A stretch of DNA of 64,000 nt from Haematococcus lacustris. Lineage: Eukaryota; Chlorophyta; Chlorophyceae; Chlamydomonadales; Haematococcaceae. The first letter of the stretch is position 1. Each line of letters begins with the position of its first letter. The translations under genes and the position numbers were made by a program. A model generated the notes under the pieces. It was not told where the DNA came from, ran no database searches, and worked only from the letters and a program-made list of their open reading frames with translations. Positions 23,300 through 33,804 of the stretch are shown here, piece after piece. The stretch lies in contig JASKMD010000014.1 in the NCBI GenBank assembly GCA_030144725.1, positions 3,954,101 to 4,018,100 of the forward strand. The letters run 5' to 3'.

Positions 23300-24308
23300 T
23301 TTGCCGTTGCCCCTGCTGCCGCTGCTGCTGCTGGCGGTGCTGCCGCTACCGCCGCTGCTGCTGCTGATTCCGCACCTACTACTGCTGCCCCTGCTGCTGA
23401 TGATGATGATGCCGCTGCTGCTGCCCCTGCTGCTGCTGCCGCCGCTGCCGCTGATGCTGCTGCCGCTGCTGCTGCCACCGCTCCTGCCGCTGCCGCTGCT
23501 GCTGCTTCCCCTGCCCCTGCTGCCCATGCTCTGCTGCCCATGCTGCTGCTGTCCCTGCTGCTGCCGCTGCCCTTGCTGCTGCCGCTGCCCCTGCAGCTGC
23601 CGCTGCCCCTGCTGCTGCTTCCTCTGCCGCTGCTGCCCCTGCAGCTGCTGCCCCTGCAGCTGCTGCCCCTGCTGCTGCTTCCCCTGCTGTTGCTGCCCCT
23701 GCTGCTGCTGCCGCTGCTGCTGCTGCCGCTGCTGCCACTGCTGCTGCTGCCGCTGCTGCCGCCGCTACCGCTGCCGCTGCTGCTCCTGCAGCTGCTGCCC
23801 CTGCTGCTGCCGCCACCGCCGCTGCTGCCCCTGCTGCTGCCGCCACCGCCGCCGCTGCCGCTGCTGCCGCCGCTGCCCCTGGTGCTTCCCCTGCTGCTGC
23901 TGCCCCTGCTGCTGCTGCCGCTGCTGCTGCTGCTGCCGCCACTGCCGCTGCCGCTGCTGCCCCTGCTGCCCCTGCTGCTGCTGCTGCTGCCCCTGCTGCT
24001 GCCGCCGCCGCCGCCGCCGCTGCTGCCCCTGCAGCTGCTGCCCATGCTGCCGCTGCCCATGCTGCTGCTGCTGCTGCTGCTGCTGCCCCTGCTGCTGCTG
24101 CCGCTGCCCCTGCCGCTGCTGCCGCTGCTGCCGCTGCTGCCGCTGCTGCCGCTGCTGCCGCTGCTGCTGCCGCTGCTGCCGCCGCTGCTGCTGCTGCCGC
24201 TGCTGCCGCCGCTGCTGCTGCTGCCGCTGCTGCCGCTGCTGCCGCTGCTGCCCCTGCTGCTGCTGCCCCTGCTGCTGCTGCCCCTGCTGCTGCTGCCCCT
24301 GCTGCTAG
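23300..24308. repeat. 1-kb (CTG/CCG/CCC)n triplet tract
   Basis: The stretch is an almost pure 3-base periodic array of CTG, CCG and CCC (CAG/CGG on the other strand). Higher-order units such as CCCCTGCTGCTG and GCCGCTGCT recur. All frames stay open for 200-400 codons on both strands, as expected for stop-free triplets, so I do not annotate a protein. Confidence 0.9.
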
Positions 24309-25125
24309 CCTGGCTGCTTCTCGGGGCTAGACACCTGCCATCAGGTGCATTGGGGACGTGAGGCTCCCTCGCGCTGAAGCAGAGGCTGAACATAGGCAGT
24401 GGCACTTTACCGCATAGGCAGTGCGCAAGGTTGACGTGCACGCCACGCACGCCACGGCCAAGCGCGGTATCTGTGAGGTGCAGCCCAGTCCTGGCCCTGG
24501 ACTGCGGCTGTCAGTTCAAAATGATTGACCAATCTGTTTTATGTTCATCTAGGGCCGGGGCTGTACTCCGCAGGGGTTAGGGGTCTTTGTTTGACTGGGC
24601 TGTCGGTTGACGGGCCGGCCAGGCCATTAAAAACGAAACACCGCGAGTGGACGCGCTGGCGTGTACATTACCCGCCCCATTACTCATCTCTATTTTTACT
24701 TTTCATATTTCATAACTACTTTCGATCTTCCCGCATGTGCAGTGAGTCGCTGTGCGGTGTTGAAGTTACGAGAGGTTGCACGGAGATTCGCAGGCCATTC
24801 CGTATGATATTTTCTTGTATGTATGTACCCTCTGCAGCTCTTCAAGCTCCAAGCTGATCTGCAAGTGTGTAACTAGCATCAATGTATGAGGCATTGAGGG
24901 CACTACACTGTGTATGGTGCCTACACTGTGTATGGTGTTCATGCACTACATGCTTTTGCAACGCCACAGTCCACATGGCTCTGACCTCCTGGTTGTGTTG
25001 CTCAGGAGCTAGAGGCAACAGGCATAATCACAGAACCATTGGAATAGCTACTCAGCCGCTACTTCAGGCCAGTCCACATCACCAATGCAACAAGCGAGAC
25101 AACATTGAAGCCCCTCAATAACGAC
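24309..25125. other. No supported gene
   Basis: Small frames only (24,525-24,857 plus; 24,882-25,121 plus). The second ends just before the SAP-like ORF and could include its 5' untranslated region or an upstream exon. Confidence 0.4.
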
Positions 25126-25872
25126 ATGGTGTTACGCATGAAAGAGGAGGGTGTGACGGGACGCATCAAGATGACAGTGGAGGACACCAACAGCTGGTTG
25201 AGTGACTATCTGTCAGATGATGCCCTAGGTGGTGCCCTGGGTGGTGCAGCCAGCCATGCGGGTGCCCTGGGTGGTGCAGCCAGCCATGCGGGTGCCCTGG
25301 GTGGTGCACCCAGCCATGCGGGTGCCCTGGGAGCTGCAGCCAGCCATGCGGGTGCCCTGGGAGCTGCAGCCAGCCATGCGGGCGCCCTGGGTGGTGCAGC
25401 CAGCCCTGCTGGTGCTGAGGGTGGTGCAGTGTCTACGCCTGTGCACGCAGCCAAGCAGGCATCACAGGCACGCAAGGTGTTGCGGGCTATGCAACGCATC
25501 ACCCTCCCGGTGAAGTTGCCCACAAGGGAGGAGTACAGCTTAGCGGCAGCTGCAAGGGATCAAAACACAGCACGACAACAACGACAGGCAGACATCACCA
25601 ACAAACTGCAACATCTTGAAGACACAGCTAGGCAGGTGTACAGCTGTCAGCAGCCACACGTACCATCCTTGCCACAGAAGGGCATCACGCTGAGTCAGCT
25701 CAAGCAGCTTTGCGTCCGGCTGAACCTAGCTACCAAGGGTGCCAAGAGTAGGTTCCAGTGCTTGGAAGCAATATCACAACATCAGCAACAACAGCATCAG
25801 CAAGCACCAGCAGTGACAACAATCACCCCTTCCAAGCGCCATGTTGTGGACAGTGTTATGCGAATGCGCTGA
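25126..25872 (+). CDS. SAP-motif-like ORF with GALGGAASHA repeats
   Basis: The 248-codon frame starts at the ATG at 25,126 (an upstream in-frame TTG exists but is less likely). Residues ~30-100 are six to seven tandem 10-residue units of GALGGAASHA type, encoded by 30-bp repeats at 25,225-25,420. Near the carboxyl end, ITLSQLKQLCVRLNLATKG and KSRFQCLEAI match the helix-turn-helix pattern of SAP DNA-binding motifs. That pattern suggests DNA or chromatin binding. A Q-rich tail follows. The neighbouring plus-strand ORF (26,670) also has decameric repeats and a DNA-binding-like domain, so both may belong to one mobile element. Function is inferred only. Confidence 0.5.
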   Translation: MVLRMKEEGVTGRIKMTVEDTNSWLSDYLSDDALGGALGGAASHAGALGGAASHAGALGGAPSHAGALGAAASHAGALGAAASHAGALGGAASPAGAEGGAVSTPVHAAKQASQARKVLRAMQRITLPVKLPTREEYSLAAAARDQNTARQQRQADITNKLQHLEDTARQVYSCQQPHVPSLPQKGITLSQLKQLCVRLNLATKGAKSRFQCLEAISQHQQQQHQQAPAVTTITPSKRHVVDSVMRMR

Positions 25873-26669
25873 CAACAAAGCTTGCCTTTGTTGCCCAGCC
25901 CAGCCCAACCCTGCCCAGCCTTACTCAGCCCCGTGGATACGGTGTTGACCCTGAGCCTAGCCCTTCCAAGTGCCAGAGCCCCATGCATACCATGCATGCA
26001 GTGAATACCACACAACACAAGTGACAGTTTACAGAGAACACAAGTGACAGTTCACAGAGACACAAGTGCCAGTTTGTAATGATGTAGGTTGGATGTTATA
26101 ATGTAATGATGTGTGGATGGATGTAATGATGTATGGTTGAGGGCCGGACGGGCCAGCCGCAAACAGCTTTTAAGGCAAAGTCCACCGCACATGTTATGAG
26201 ATAGGAGGGTTCGGAGCTGGAGTTTGTGATTGCGGGGCAGTACTAACATTCACAGCTTTGCGGGAGCTAGGAAGCCGAGCTACCCAGTACAATCGATTGA
26301 ACGGTCCTGGCTAGCGAGAGAGACGGGCCCCGGCCTTAGACTTTATACGTATGTATGTAGCTACCTACAACGACCTTGTTGCGTGGACACAACTTTAGGC
26401 CCAAACAACCATGTTCAGCCTGCGGGCCGACGCCGCTAGCTTTTCTAGCACGCTGAAGCTGGCCCTAACCCCGCCTCACCTGTGGGCCAGCTGCAGGAGG
26501 GCAGGCCAGCCCTGCCCCTGCCTTCGCCAGGGGGGCAGCAACAGTAGCAGGGTAGGCCAGCCCTGCCCCAGCCCTCACCTGCGGGGCAGCAGCAGTAGGG
26601 CAGGCCAGCCCTGCCCATGCCCCTGCTCTGAAGAGGGGATCAATTGCAGAAGCTCTTCCCATCTCCCCC
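25873..26669. other. Gene-free; short TAATGATG repeats
   Basis: At 26,020-26,130, ACACAAGTGACAGTT and GTAATGATGTGTGG words repeat two to three times. At 26,495-26,620, GGGCAGGCCAGCCCTGCCCC is a repeated inverted motif. No coding region is seen. Confidence 0.5.
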
Positions 26670-27869
26670 ATGCCATACTCGGTGCAATCTCTACAACAGT
26701 GGGGTACTGCCAGCGAGATCATAGCTCTGTGGGAGTCTGGTAGGGGGGGCGGCCCTAGCTTGCGATCTTTGGAGGGAGGGGAAGGGGGGAAGCAGTGGCG
26801 CGCCAACAGAGGGGTTGAAGGAAGGCAGGTGGGGAACAGGGTCAGCGGGATCAAGCAGATAGTCTTGCTGATTGAGTGGTATCTCAGAACTAGGTTTCCT
26901 AACATTAGTAGGAGTGTAGCACTGCAACATTTATACAGAAATACAAGACATATCAAAGCTTGGAGTGGCCTGTTAAGATGGCTGCAACGTGAGAATAATA
27001 GAGCAGCAGCAGGCCAGCAGCACTTGGAGGCTGCAGCAGCAGGCCAGCAGCACCAGCAGGCTGCAGCTGCAGGCCAGCAACACCTAGAGGCTGCAGCAGC
27101 AGGCCAGCAGCACCAGCAGGCTGCAGCTGCAGGCCAGCAGCACCAGCAGGCTGCAGCTGCAGGCCAGCAGCACCAGCAGGCTGCAGCTGCAGGCCAGCAG
27201 CACCTGGAGGCTGCAGCAGCAGGCCAGCAGCACCAGGAAGCTGCAGCAGCAGGCCAGCAGCACCCGGAGGCTGCAGCAGCAGGCCAGCAAAATCTGGAGG
27301 CTGCAGCAGCAGGCCAGGGAGCATGCCAGCAACATTTGCAGATTGGTACCCCCACTAAAGGGTCTTTGCAGCAGGTCTTCTCAGCTTTGGCAAAGGTCCT
27401 GGCTGCAACAAGCCGGGGGATATTAGTCAGTGCTCTAGCAGCCGCCCTAGCAGCAGCAGCGAAAGGGCCGTCCACCTCCCCTACTGAGGCACCAAGTAGG
27501 AGTCAGCAGCCAAGGCCCACATTAACATATCTCCCCACTACAACAGAGGGGGTCGTTACTGCTTTCTTGGGGATGCCAGTAGCCAAGGGAGGTACGTCAG
27601 GCCTCCTCAATGGCTGCAGCCTCTTTGTCTGCATGTCAGCGGCGTGCAACCAGGCCAAACCGCCAGGTCTCCGCCACATGGCCGTGTTCAATCAGGCCGG
27701 GCGTCTCCTCAACGTGCAACTGGGAAGGGTGCGCAAAGGAACACGGGTAAAGGGCAAAGGAACACGGCAACCGCAACCTGCTGTGAGCTCGCTACCCACT
27801 GCTCCCAGCCAGCCCCCCAGACTCCTGCCAGCTATCAACTATGGCATTCGTCAGCCCACGTTTATCTAA
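26670..27869 (+). CDS. GCR1_C-like domain ORF with AAAAGQQHLE repeats
   Basis: The frame starts MPYSVQSLQQWG and runs 399 codons without an intron. Residues ~9-70 have EIIALWESGRGGGPSLRSLE, then WRA and a run of R/K and hydrophobic positions ending IKQIVLLIEW. This fits the GCR1_C fold (W-x-E-W...G--GGPS---L...WR...R--I---I). GCR1_C is known from yeast Gcr1 and as the DNA-binding part of Crypton tyrosine-recombinase transposons. Residues ~112-215 are about ten tandem decamers (AAAAGQQHLE/HQQ), from 30-bp repeats at 27,002-27,320. No recombinase domain is visible nearby. A captured or decaying mobile-element gene is the likely reading. Confidence 0.5.
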   Translation: MPYSVQSLQQWGTASEIIALWESGRGGGPSLRSLEGGEGGKQWRANRGVEGRQVGNRVSGIKQIVLLIEWYLRTRFPNISRSVALQHLYRNTRHIKAWSGLLRWLQRENNRAAAGQQHLEAAAAGQQHQQAAAAGQQHLEAAAAGQQHQQAAAAGQQHQQAAAAGQQHQQAAAAGQQHLEAAAAGQQHQEAAAAGQQHPEAAAAGQQNLEAAAAGQGACQQHLQIGTPTKGSLQQVFSALAKVLAATSRGILVSALAAALAAAAKGPSTSPTEAPSRSQQPRPTLTYLPTTTEGVVTAFLGMPVAKGGTSGLLNGCSLFVCMSAACNQAKPPGLRHMAVFNQAGRLLNVQLGRVRKGTRVKGKGTRQPQPAVSSLPTAPSQPPRLLPAINYGIRQPTFI

Positions 27870-28270
27870 GTTTGCATGCGTTTGACATGCGTTTGACTTC
27901 TTCGCAGTTGACTGCTTCCCATCGTTCGACGCGCCAGTCCGTGCTCTCGGTTTGCGTAGACAGCCTTGTAAGCGGTTTGACAATGTCTCTTAACTCCGGA
28001 GCTTTCTGCAGCTTTCCTGACTGCGCTTTCCCGCTTCACAAGTAATCAGTTCTGAGCTTCATCTCTGTGTAAGAATAGGGCGCAGCTGGGCTTTCAAGTC
28101 CAACTCCGGTCCAGTCAGCTGTCAAGTCGAGGTCGCTTGGTCGAGGAGCAGGCTGGAAGCAACGGGGAGCAATGGGAGCCAGGAGCGAGCCAGCGACGGG
28201 GCCCCGAGCCAGGTCCGAGCTTCAGGCCCCTCACTCGGCCCGTCACACCCTGGTCTGGCCTGGTCCGAGC
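27870..28270. other. No supported gene
   Basis: The stretch between the GCR1_C-like ORF and the long inverted-repeat unit has no recognisable coding or repeat signal. CATGCGTTTGACATGCGTTTGAC at ~27,875 is a short tandem word. Confidence 0.4.
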
Positions 28271-29256
28271 CGCAGATAATACACACGGTTAAAAATCTGA
28301 CCATTTTCAGATTCGGTACATCAGTAAAAGGCAGAAAAGTTTGGAGCCCCAACCGCCAGCTCCGCCAGGCCGCAGCCGCACCCAGCGGCAATTAGCCGTT
28401 CCCAGCACGTTGCGGGGCAGCCAGCTGGCTCCCCTGCGCCCGCCCCCACCACAACGCAGAATCCTGCTCAACTACGCAATGCAGCCAGGAAACCCGCGCC
28501 GAGAGCGGGGCGCAGGCCAATGTGCCACAGTCGCTGTTGATGAAACGCGGAGCGTGGCAGCTGCTTCCGGATGCTGAGGATGGACTGCGTTCTCAGCGGC
28601 CAACGCAGCTCGCGTAATAACAAATGGTCGCACCAACCCAGGTATGAGCTGCATTGTGCCCCTAGTTCCTGGTATACCCGCACATGCTGTTGTTGCACCT
28701 CACCTGCACATGTTGTTGTTGCACCTCACCTGCTCAAGTGCTCAATACACAGCTATGCGCTGCATTGCTTCACTCCTATGTACTGGTTGTGGTGCTTGTC
28801 CACAGGTATGGCCACACAGAAGCGTACCGCCTGTGAGCAGACATTGCCTTGCATGTTGGCATCACAGCATGAGCATGCGGTAAGCACAGCTGGGCCACAA
28901 GGGGCAGGGGCAGGTATCAAGCGCAGCCGGGACAGGTGCAGCAGAGGTAGGCAGGCAGCATTGCAGGAGTACCCAGGCAGAGCAGCAGGGACAGGCGCAG
29001 GCGCATCATGGGTTTGCGGGTAGTAGAGGGGCAGAGGCAGGCGAGCAGTGCAGTAGGGGCATGCGGTAAGCGCAACAGGGTTGCATGTAGCTTGGGCAGG
29101 CAGGCGGTGGAGGGGCAGCGGCAGCCAGGCAGGACAACAGTACACACTCAGAGCTGCAGTGGCAAACGCAGCAGGGATAGACTATCAGAGGAAGGCATGC
29201 TTTGCCTTTTGACAGGGAAGGATGTTCATGCTTGTGCCTGCTGGTGCTTGTGCAGA
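28271..29256 (+). repeat. Left 986-bp inverted arm
   Basis: It contains a plus-strand frame starting MATQKRTACEQTLPCML (ATG at ~28,806) and others that recur on the minus strand in the right arm. It reads into the interior at the shared end TTGTGCAGA. Confidence 0.85.
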
Positions 29257-29379
29257 TACCCGCTCATGGCGCATGATGTGATGGTGGCAGCAGTGGGGGA
29301 GGGCAGTGCTAACAGCAGCAGCAGCAGCGGCAATGGTGGCAGCAGTGGCGGCAGCACAACAGGAGCTCTAGGACCGCCG

Positions 29380-30135
29380 CATCCCAGACGTGCCCCACCC
29401 CCTCCCAGCCCTGCCCCACCCCCTCCTAGCCCTGCCCCACCCCCTCCCAGCCCTGCCCCACCCCCTCCCAGCCCTGCCCCACCCCATCCCAGCCTTACCT
29501 TGCCCCTCCCTGCCCTGCCCCACCCCCTCCCAGCCCTGCCTTACCCCATCCCAGCCTTGCCTTGCCCCTCCCTGCCCTGCCCAGCCCTGCCCTGCCCTGC
29601 CTGTAGGTGTGTAGGCTGCAGGTAGCAGCAGGCTGCACATGTGCTGCAGTGCATGTGTTACTGTGCATGAGCAGCAGCAGCAGCAGGCTATAGTGCATGA
29701 GCAGCTGTGCAAGGACAGCTGCAGCAGTGTATGGGCAGCAGCAGCAGGCTGTAGGTGTGTAGCAGTGCAGGTTGCAGGTGTGTTGCAGTGCATAAGCAGC
29801 AGCATCGGGCTGCAGTGCATGTGCTGCAGTGCATGAACAGCTGCAGCAGCAGGCTGTATTGCACGAGCAGCAGTGCATGGGCAGCAGCAGGAGTGTATGG
29901 GCAGCAGCAGCAAGCTGTAGGTGTGCGACAGTGCAGGTAGCAGCAGGCTGCAGGTGTGTTGCAGTGCATGAGCAGCAGCAGCAGCAGGCTGCAGTGCATG
30001 TGCTGCAGTACATGAGCAGCAGCAGCAGCAGGCTGTAGGTGTGTAGCAGTGCAGGTTGCAGGTGTGTTGCAGTGCATGAGCAGCAGCAGCAGGCTGCAGG
30101 TGTGCTTCAGTGCATGAGCAGCAGCAGCAGCACCA
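29380..30135. repeat. Two minisatellites inside the inverted-repeat unit
   Basis: At 29,395-29,600 CCTCCCAGCCCTGCCCCACC-type 20-bp units are tandem. At 29,640-30,130 GTGCATGAGCAGCAGCAGCA and GGCTGTAGGTGTGTAGCAGT units alternate. The frames here are repeat products. Confidence 0.85.
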
Positions 30136-30253
30136 GGTTAGGTGAGCGCAAGGTGCAGACACATCTCACTCACAGCAGCCAGCCAGCCAGCTACAGGCAA
30201 CCAACACAGTCATCAACAAGGCCTTGTGCCTTGTTGTGTGTGTGCCTATGCAG

Positions 30254-30859
30254 CCTGCGGAGCATGGTGTGGCAGGCCGTGCTACTCGTGGCCCAGCTGG
30301 AGACTCAGCAGAAGGAGTGGGGCGTGGCAGACAAGGACACCAGAGCCTTGGCAAGACAGAGCCAAGCCAAGATAAAGCAAGCCCACCAGCTGGTGGACCA
30401 GCTGGCACTGTGGGAGGTGCTTGGCACTACCCAGCATCCCAACCAGGTCAGCATGTGTGGCAGCAAGGCTGTTAGCATGCATGTGGCAGCATATGGCAGC
30501 ACTTGTGGCAGCTAGCTAGGTCATGCCTGGGCACAATCTGGCACTCCTGCGCATGCCCTTGCAGGTTCGCGTGACCAGCAGCCAACTGCGTAGCATGGTG
30601 CGGGGGGAGCCAGCACCTTGGGAGGGGGAATCCCAGACCTCTCAAGAGGGCAAGGTCCTCTTCTTTGGTCGGCAGTTCTTCCACCTGCTCAGCGACAGCC
30701 AGAGATGCCTGGAGCAGCTAGCGTTGCTGAAAGTAGAGCGAGCACGGCTGAATGCATGGTGAGGGAGCGCAGGCAGGTGGGAGGCAGTTCTACCTTCAGC
30801 AGCACATCACTCACTATGAGAACATGCTGGCAAAGTTGCAGAAGCTGCTGTGGGCATGA
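30254..30859 (+). CDS. Spliced coiled-coil gene, 3' exons
   Basis: Exons 30,254-30,446 and 30,565-30,758, and a short last exon (~30,799-30,859, ending LAKLQKLLWA and TGA), have GT-AG borders and carry an uninterrupted frame. They encode AQLETQQKEWGVADKDTRAL and KIKQAHQLVDQLALWEVLG, then APWEGESQTSQEGKVLFFGR, SDSQRCLEQLALLK and QHITHYENMLAKLQ. The composition is coiled-coil. It lies inside the inverted-repeat unit, so it may be the carboxyl end of a transposase. A KDZ-type transposase is possible because these often end in coiled coils, but no catalytic residues are visible and I cannot confirm it. Upstream exons were not resolved. Confidence 0.45.
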
Positions 30860-31176
30860 ACGAAGTATCCTGAGGCTGGGCGCATGGGGGTGCCTACAAC
30901 GCTTTTTTCTAATTGCTTGACATCACGTCAGCAATATGATGGAGCTGGCTGGAAGTTTCATTATGAGGTGTATGAACTGTACACATGTGCCGAAGATTGG
31001 CGTGTAACGACAGCATGACTAGCTTGACTAGCTTGTAATGTAAGCATTCCAATAAAAAAGCCCAATTACCATGAGTGTTGCACCGCTTCAGCCGTCGACC
31101 GTGAATGGGCAAAGGGCAGCATGCGACAACGTGACTTCAAGGGTCAGCGTCAGAGTGGGTGGATGCTTAGCGGTGG

Positions 31177-31470
31177 GTGCTGAGCTGGGGGCTAGCTGCG
31201 ACACACTGGGTGTGGATCACTGCCAGGCCTGCACTTGCTAGGCATGACCATGATGCATACATGCAAGGGGGGTATGCAGCAGGTGGCTACCACCTTTGCA
31301 GCATTAGCGCATCATCGCGTGGTGGTGTTGTCCATACAAGGGGCATGTGGCGCACCACACCCTAGCATGTGGCTGGATCTGGTGAGCCTCCACTATAGGT
31401 ACCATCCGTAGTCCAGCTAGCTGTGACACATTGGGTGTGGATCACTGCCAGGCCTGCGTACTACAAGCAT
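31177..31470. repeat. Direct repeat of ~50 bp, two copies
   Basis: GGGTGTGGATCACTGCCAGG with its flanks occurs at about 31,190-31,240 and again at 31,415-31,465. No gene is evident between them. Confidence 0.7.
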
Positions 31471-31795
31471 GTTTGCCATGACCATACACCAGGGCAACGC
31501 GACCATGTGCCCATACTTTGCAGCTGGCATCAATGCTTGTCTACGAAGTTAGTAGGGTTGGGCCATTGTGGCATGGAGTGGTGGGGAGCTGTGTGGAACA
31601 TGTGTCGTCTTGACATTGACGTAGACGCTTTGACGGTTATTACCCTCCCTTAAAGAGAGAGAGAGATTGCAAGCGTGACTGTTACAAGACGTTACTAATG
31701 CGACCATGGAAGGCATGAAAGAAACATATGGAGCTGGGTGTCCGCAGGGCTGGGCTTAGTGACATGAGCGGCATGAGCGCTGCCGTTGCATGCCA

Positions 31796-32030
31796 TCACC
31801 GCTCCATGCGTGACACTGAGCACACAAATCCCTGTCCGTTCACTGCTGAATACACTGCCTTGAACACTGTGTTGGTCACTGGAAGCTCTAGCACTTGCAT
31901 GTGGTGCAGAAATGACACCAAGGCATCGTTGTTCATGATGTCGCTCTTGTCTTGTGCATGCAGAGCAAGTGCAGTCTTGGCACGCTTCTCCACCTGGCCC
32001 TGACCCATGGATGCCACTTCTTCAACACCT
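31796..32030 (-). CDS. Protein-like exon of unknown gene
   Basis: After a good acceptor (TTACAG), minus-strand codons from ~32,030 read GVEEVASMGQGQVEKRAKTA, then FLHHMQVLELPVTNTVFKAV, and end at a stop at 31,796. The mix of charged and hydrophobic residues looks like real protein. I do not recognise the family. It lies within the inverted-repeat unit, opposite in strand to the coiled-coil gene. Confidence 0.35.
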
Positions 32031-32399
32031 GTAACGCACAGGGAGAGCCATGAAGAGGAGCATGTGGCTGGTGACAAAGCATCAAGCCGCCGCAGGGTGC
32101 AGGGGCAGGTAGGCAACCTGGCAGGGGGTATGGTGAGGGGAGGGAAGGAGTAGAGGGAGGAGCGAACTGGAAGATGGTGGGGTTTGGTTGGTTGGCAGGT
32201 CAGGAGGGGGGTTTGCTTGAAGTACCTGGCTGAACTGTGCCGCTTGCGGACTCTCTCCTTGCTGTTGCCACCAGTAGGGGCACATCTGCGGGTGCGAAGG
32301 AGTTGTGCTACAATGAGTCCGCAACAACCTGAGTTTTACCAATGCTGCATTGAGTGCTTTACCAGTGTGTGTAGGAGGTCTCTTATTTACTCAAGTGGC

Positions 32400-32818
32400 T
32401 CCTGCCAGATTCCAAGTGCTGCTGCTGCTGCAGGGTAGGAGGCACAGCAGGGCAGGGCTGCAGGAGCTTTTGCTGCAGCAACTGATGCAGTTGCAGGGCA
32501 GGGGCAGGGCCAGGGGCAGGGCCAGGGGATTCCAAGTGCAGCTGTTGCAGCCGTTGGCCTTGGCCAGAGCTCCTGGGGGTGAACTGTAGCTGCAGGACAT
32601 GGGCAGGGGCCACAAGGGTGTGTTGCTGCTGCTGCTGCTGGCCTTTTCCAGGGCACCTGGGGGCGACCTGTAGCTGCAGGGCAGGGGCAGGGCGAGGGGC
32701 AGGGGCCACTGGGGTGTGCTGCTGCTGCTGCTGCTGGCCTTGGCCAGGGCACCTAGGAGTGACCTGTAGGTGCAGGGCAGGGGTAGGGCCAGGGGCAGGG
32801 GCCATTGGGGTGTGCTGC
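32400..32818. repeat. Tandem ~110-bp repeats near the right arm
   Basis: About three units of the pattern GTGTGCTGCTGCTGCTGCTG, then GCCAGGGCACCT, GACCTGTAGCTGCAGG and GGCAGGGGC follow each other between ~32,560 and 32,818. The last abuts the inverted arm. Open frames on both strands are repeat products. Confidence 0.7.
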
Positions 32819-33804
32819 TCTGCACAAGCACCAGCAGGCACAAGCATGAACATCCTTCCCTGTCAAAAGGCAAAGCATGCCTTCCTCTGATAGTCTATCC
32901 CTGCTGCGTTTGCCACTGCAGCTCTGAGTGTGTACTGTTGTCCTGCCTGGCTGCCGCTGCCCCTCCACCGCCTGCCTGCCCAAGCTACATGCAACCCTGT
33001 TGCGCTTACCGCATGCCCCTACTGCACTGCTCGCCTGCCTCTGCCCCTCTACTACCCGCAAACCCATGATGCGCCTGCGCCTGTCCCTGCTGCTCTGCCT
33101 GGGTACTCCTGCAATGCTGCCTGCCTACCTCTGCTGCACCTGTCCCGGCTGCGCTTCATTCCTGCCCTAGCCCCTTGTGGCCCAGCTGTGCTTACCGCAT
33201 GCTCATGCTGTGATGCCAACATGCAAGGCAATGTCTGCTCACAGGCGGTACGCTTCTGTGTGGCCATACCTGTGGACAAGCACCACAACCAGTACATAGG
33301 AGTGAAGCAATGCAGCGCATAGCTGTGCATTGAGCACTTGAGCAGGTGAGGTGCAACAACAACATGTGCAGGTGAGGTGCAACAACAGCATGTGCGGGTA
33401 TACCAGGAACTAGGGGCACAATGCAGCTCATACCTGGGTTGGTGCGACCATTTGTTATTACGCGAGCTGCGTTGGCCGCTGAGAACGCAGTCCATCCTCA
33501 GCATCCGGAAGCAGCTGCCACGCTCCGCGTTTCATCAACAGCGACTGCGGCACATTGGCCTGCGCCCCGCTCTCGGCGCGGGTTTCCTGGCTGCATTGCG
33601 TAGTTGAGCAGGATTCTGCGTTGTGGTGGGGGCGGGCGCAGGGGAGCCAGCTGGCTGCCCCGCAACGTGCTGGGAACGGCTAATTGCCGCTGGGTGCGGC
33701 TGCGGCCTGGCGGAGCTGGCGGTTGGGGCTCCAAACTTTTCTGCCTTTTACTGATGTACCGAATCTGAGAATGGTCAGATTTTTAACCGTGTGTATTATC
33801 TGCG
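32819..33804 (-). repeat. Right 986-bp inverted arm
   Basis: It is the reverse complement of 28,271-29,256 with no length difference and only about six base changes (for example at the CCATTYTCAG position near the outer end). Such identity means recent duplication, gene conversion, or an assembly-made palindrome. Confidence 0.85.

Larger units (their letters stand above)
28271..33804. mobile_element. 5.5-kb unit with 986-bp terminal inverted repeats
   Basis: The arms 28,271-29,256 and 32,819-33,804 are reverse complements of exactly equal length with about six substitutions. The outer ends are CGCAGATAATACACAC. The flanks show AGC on both sides, a possible 3-bp target duplication, though weak evidence. 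Each arm carries the same inward-pointing frames. The ~3.56-kb interior has minisatellites, a spliced plus-strand gene end and a minus-strand exon. It reads as a DNA transposon with very long inverted ends. Superfamily is not established. Confidence 0.7.

Noticed and set aside
23251..24450. 399-codon Ser/Gly-rich minus-strand protein
   Set aside because: It is triplet-repeat translation without a domain, start context or splice evidence. All other frames are equally open.
28571..29023. Frames in the inverted arms as two host paralogues
   Set aside because: They are the same sequence in an inverted repeat, so they belong to the repeat unit and are not independent genes.
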